Of a DNA stretch of 5,905 bases, positions 5,414 through 5,905 are shown one piece after another. The notes under the pieces are model-generated. The model searched no databases. It was not told where the DNA came from and saw nothing but the letters and a program-made list of their open reading frames with translations. The stretch spans positions 1 through 5,905 of the forward strand of contig JAKAXI010000144.1 in NCBI GenBank assembly GCA_021816665.1, read 5' to 3'. Both the position numbers and the translations under genes were made by a program. The stretch is from Bacillota bacterium. Lineage in GTDB: Bacteria > Bacillota > Bacilli > Alicyclobacillales > Alicyclobacillaceae. Each line of letters starts with the position of its first letter. Position 1 is the first letter of the stretch.

Positions 5414-5842
5414 ATGAAGCGGCACGAAGCGCGCCAGCGTGCGCTCCAGGCGCTCTATCAGATTGATGTCGGTAAGGGTGAGACAGAGGCGGCGATTGCG
5501 CATGTCCTGGAAGATGTATCGGGCCCGATTGAAGCAGGTGATTGGGCTTACATACGGCGGCTGGTCCACGGCACTACTGAGCGCTTGCCTGAAATTGACG
5601 ACATTCTCGCCTCCCGCGTGGAAGGTTGGCACCTCGACAGATTGGCGCGAGTTGATTTGAATGTACTGCGCCTTGCTGTCTATGAACTGCTCGTAGAGAG
5701 TGATGTCGACGTCGCGACGATTGTCGATGAGGCTGTTGAACTCGCGAAAGACTTTGGCACAGACGAGTCAGGCAAGTTCGTGAACGGTGTTTTGGCGCGG
5801 GTGTTGCCCGTCGTCAGACAAGATGCAGAACCGGACGCTTGA
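5414..5842 (+). CDS. nusB: Transcription antitermination factor NusB
   Basis: This all-helical protein of 142 residues, with NusE (ribosomal protein S10), binds boxA RNA and helps RNA polymerase read through rRNA operons. The N-terminus MKRHEARQRALQALYQIDV (1-19) carries the RNA-binding arginine-rich start typical of the family. The middle holds RLARVDLNVLRLAVYELL (about 74-91), and the C-terminal signature is DEAVELAKDFGTDESGKFVN (about 102-121). The length is normal (about 130-145). The start is set at ATG 5414 by Shine-Dalgarno spacing. It follows the DUF2273 gene by 38 bases and is in its usual genomic place downstream of accC and yqhY. In Bacillus folD comes next, but that region is outside the window. 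Confidence 0.96.
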   Translation: MKRHEARQRALQALYQIDVGKGETEAAIAHVLEDVSGPIEAGDWAYIRRLVHGTTERLPEIDDILASRVEGWHLDRLARVDLNVLRLAVYELLVESDVDVATIVDEAVELAKDFGTDESGKFVNGVLARVLPVVRQDAEPDA

Positions 5843-5905
5843 CATGCGAGGGAACGCAATTTGGACTGTACTCTAGGAGTAGACACAAGCAATTACACAA
5901 CAGAT

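Noticed and set aside
5861..5889. Promoter after nusB with TTGGAC as -35
   Set aside because: No acceptable -10 hexamer is found at 16-18 bases (CACAAG or neighbours).

Overview
The window is a compact, entirely plus-strand stretch of a spore-forming Gram-positive (Firmicutes) chromosome. The evidence is the end of a spoIIIA sporulation operon running directly into accB-accC, a YqhY/Asp23-type gene and nusB, an order known from Bacillus and relatives. Moderately high GC by eye, frequent GTG/TTG starts, and an AmaP-DUF2273 pair inserted before nusB suggest a Bacilli lineage outside Bacillus proper, perhaps Alicyclobacillaceae. That genus-level guess is inference only.

Region 1 (2-2025) holds the 3' end of spoIIIAE followed by complete spoIIIAF, spoIIIAG and spoIIIAH, tightly packed or overlapping. 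Their products form part of the SpoIIIA-SpoIIQ channel that links mother cell and forespore after engulfment. AF and AG are membrane proteins carrying ring-building domains. AH is a bitopic protein whose C-terminal domain meets SpoIIQ across the intermembrane space.

Region 2 (2026-2171) is the only sizeable non-coding gap. It holds a strong GC-rich hairpin just after spoIIIAH, an extended -10 promoter, and an 8-base direct repeat at the likely transcription start and ribosome binding site of accB. It appears to separate a sporulation operon from a housekeeping one.

Region 3 (2172-4055) encodes the biotin carboxyl carrier protein (accB, best read from a TTG start) and biotin carboxylase (accC), two subunits of acetyl-CoA carboxylase, the committed step of fatty acid synthesis.

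Region 4 (4096-5375) encodes a soluble Asp23-family protein (YqhY-like), a two-helix membrane protein with its own Asp23-like domain (AmaP), and a small two-helix DUF2273 protein. Together they look like an envelope-associated Asp23 module placed inside the fatty acid synthesis operon. Region 5 (5414-5842) is nusB, a transcription antitermination factor. The last 63 bases hold no gene that can be supported.

Most of the content is conserved core genome. No mobile element, CRISPR array, tRNA or rRNA was seen. The points most worth a second look are the physical link of the Asp23/AmaP/DUF2273 module with acetyl-CoA carboxylase genes, and the small regulatory elements at the spoIIIAH-accB boundary.
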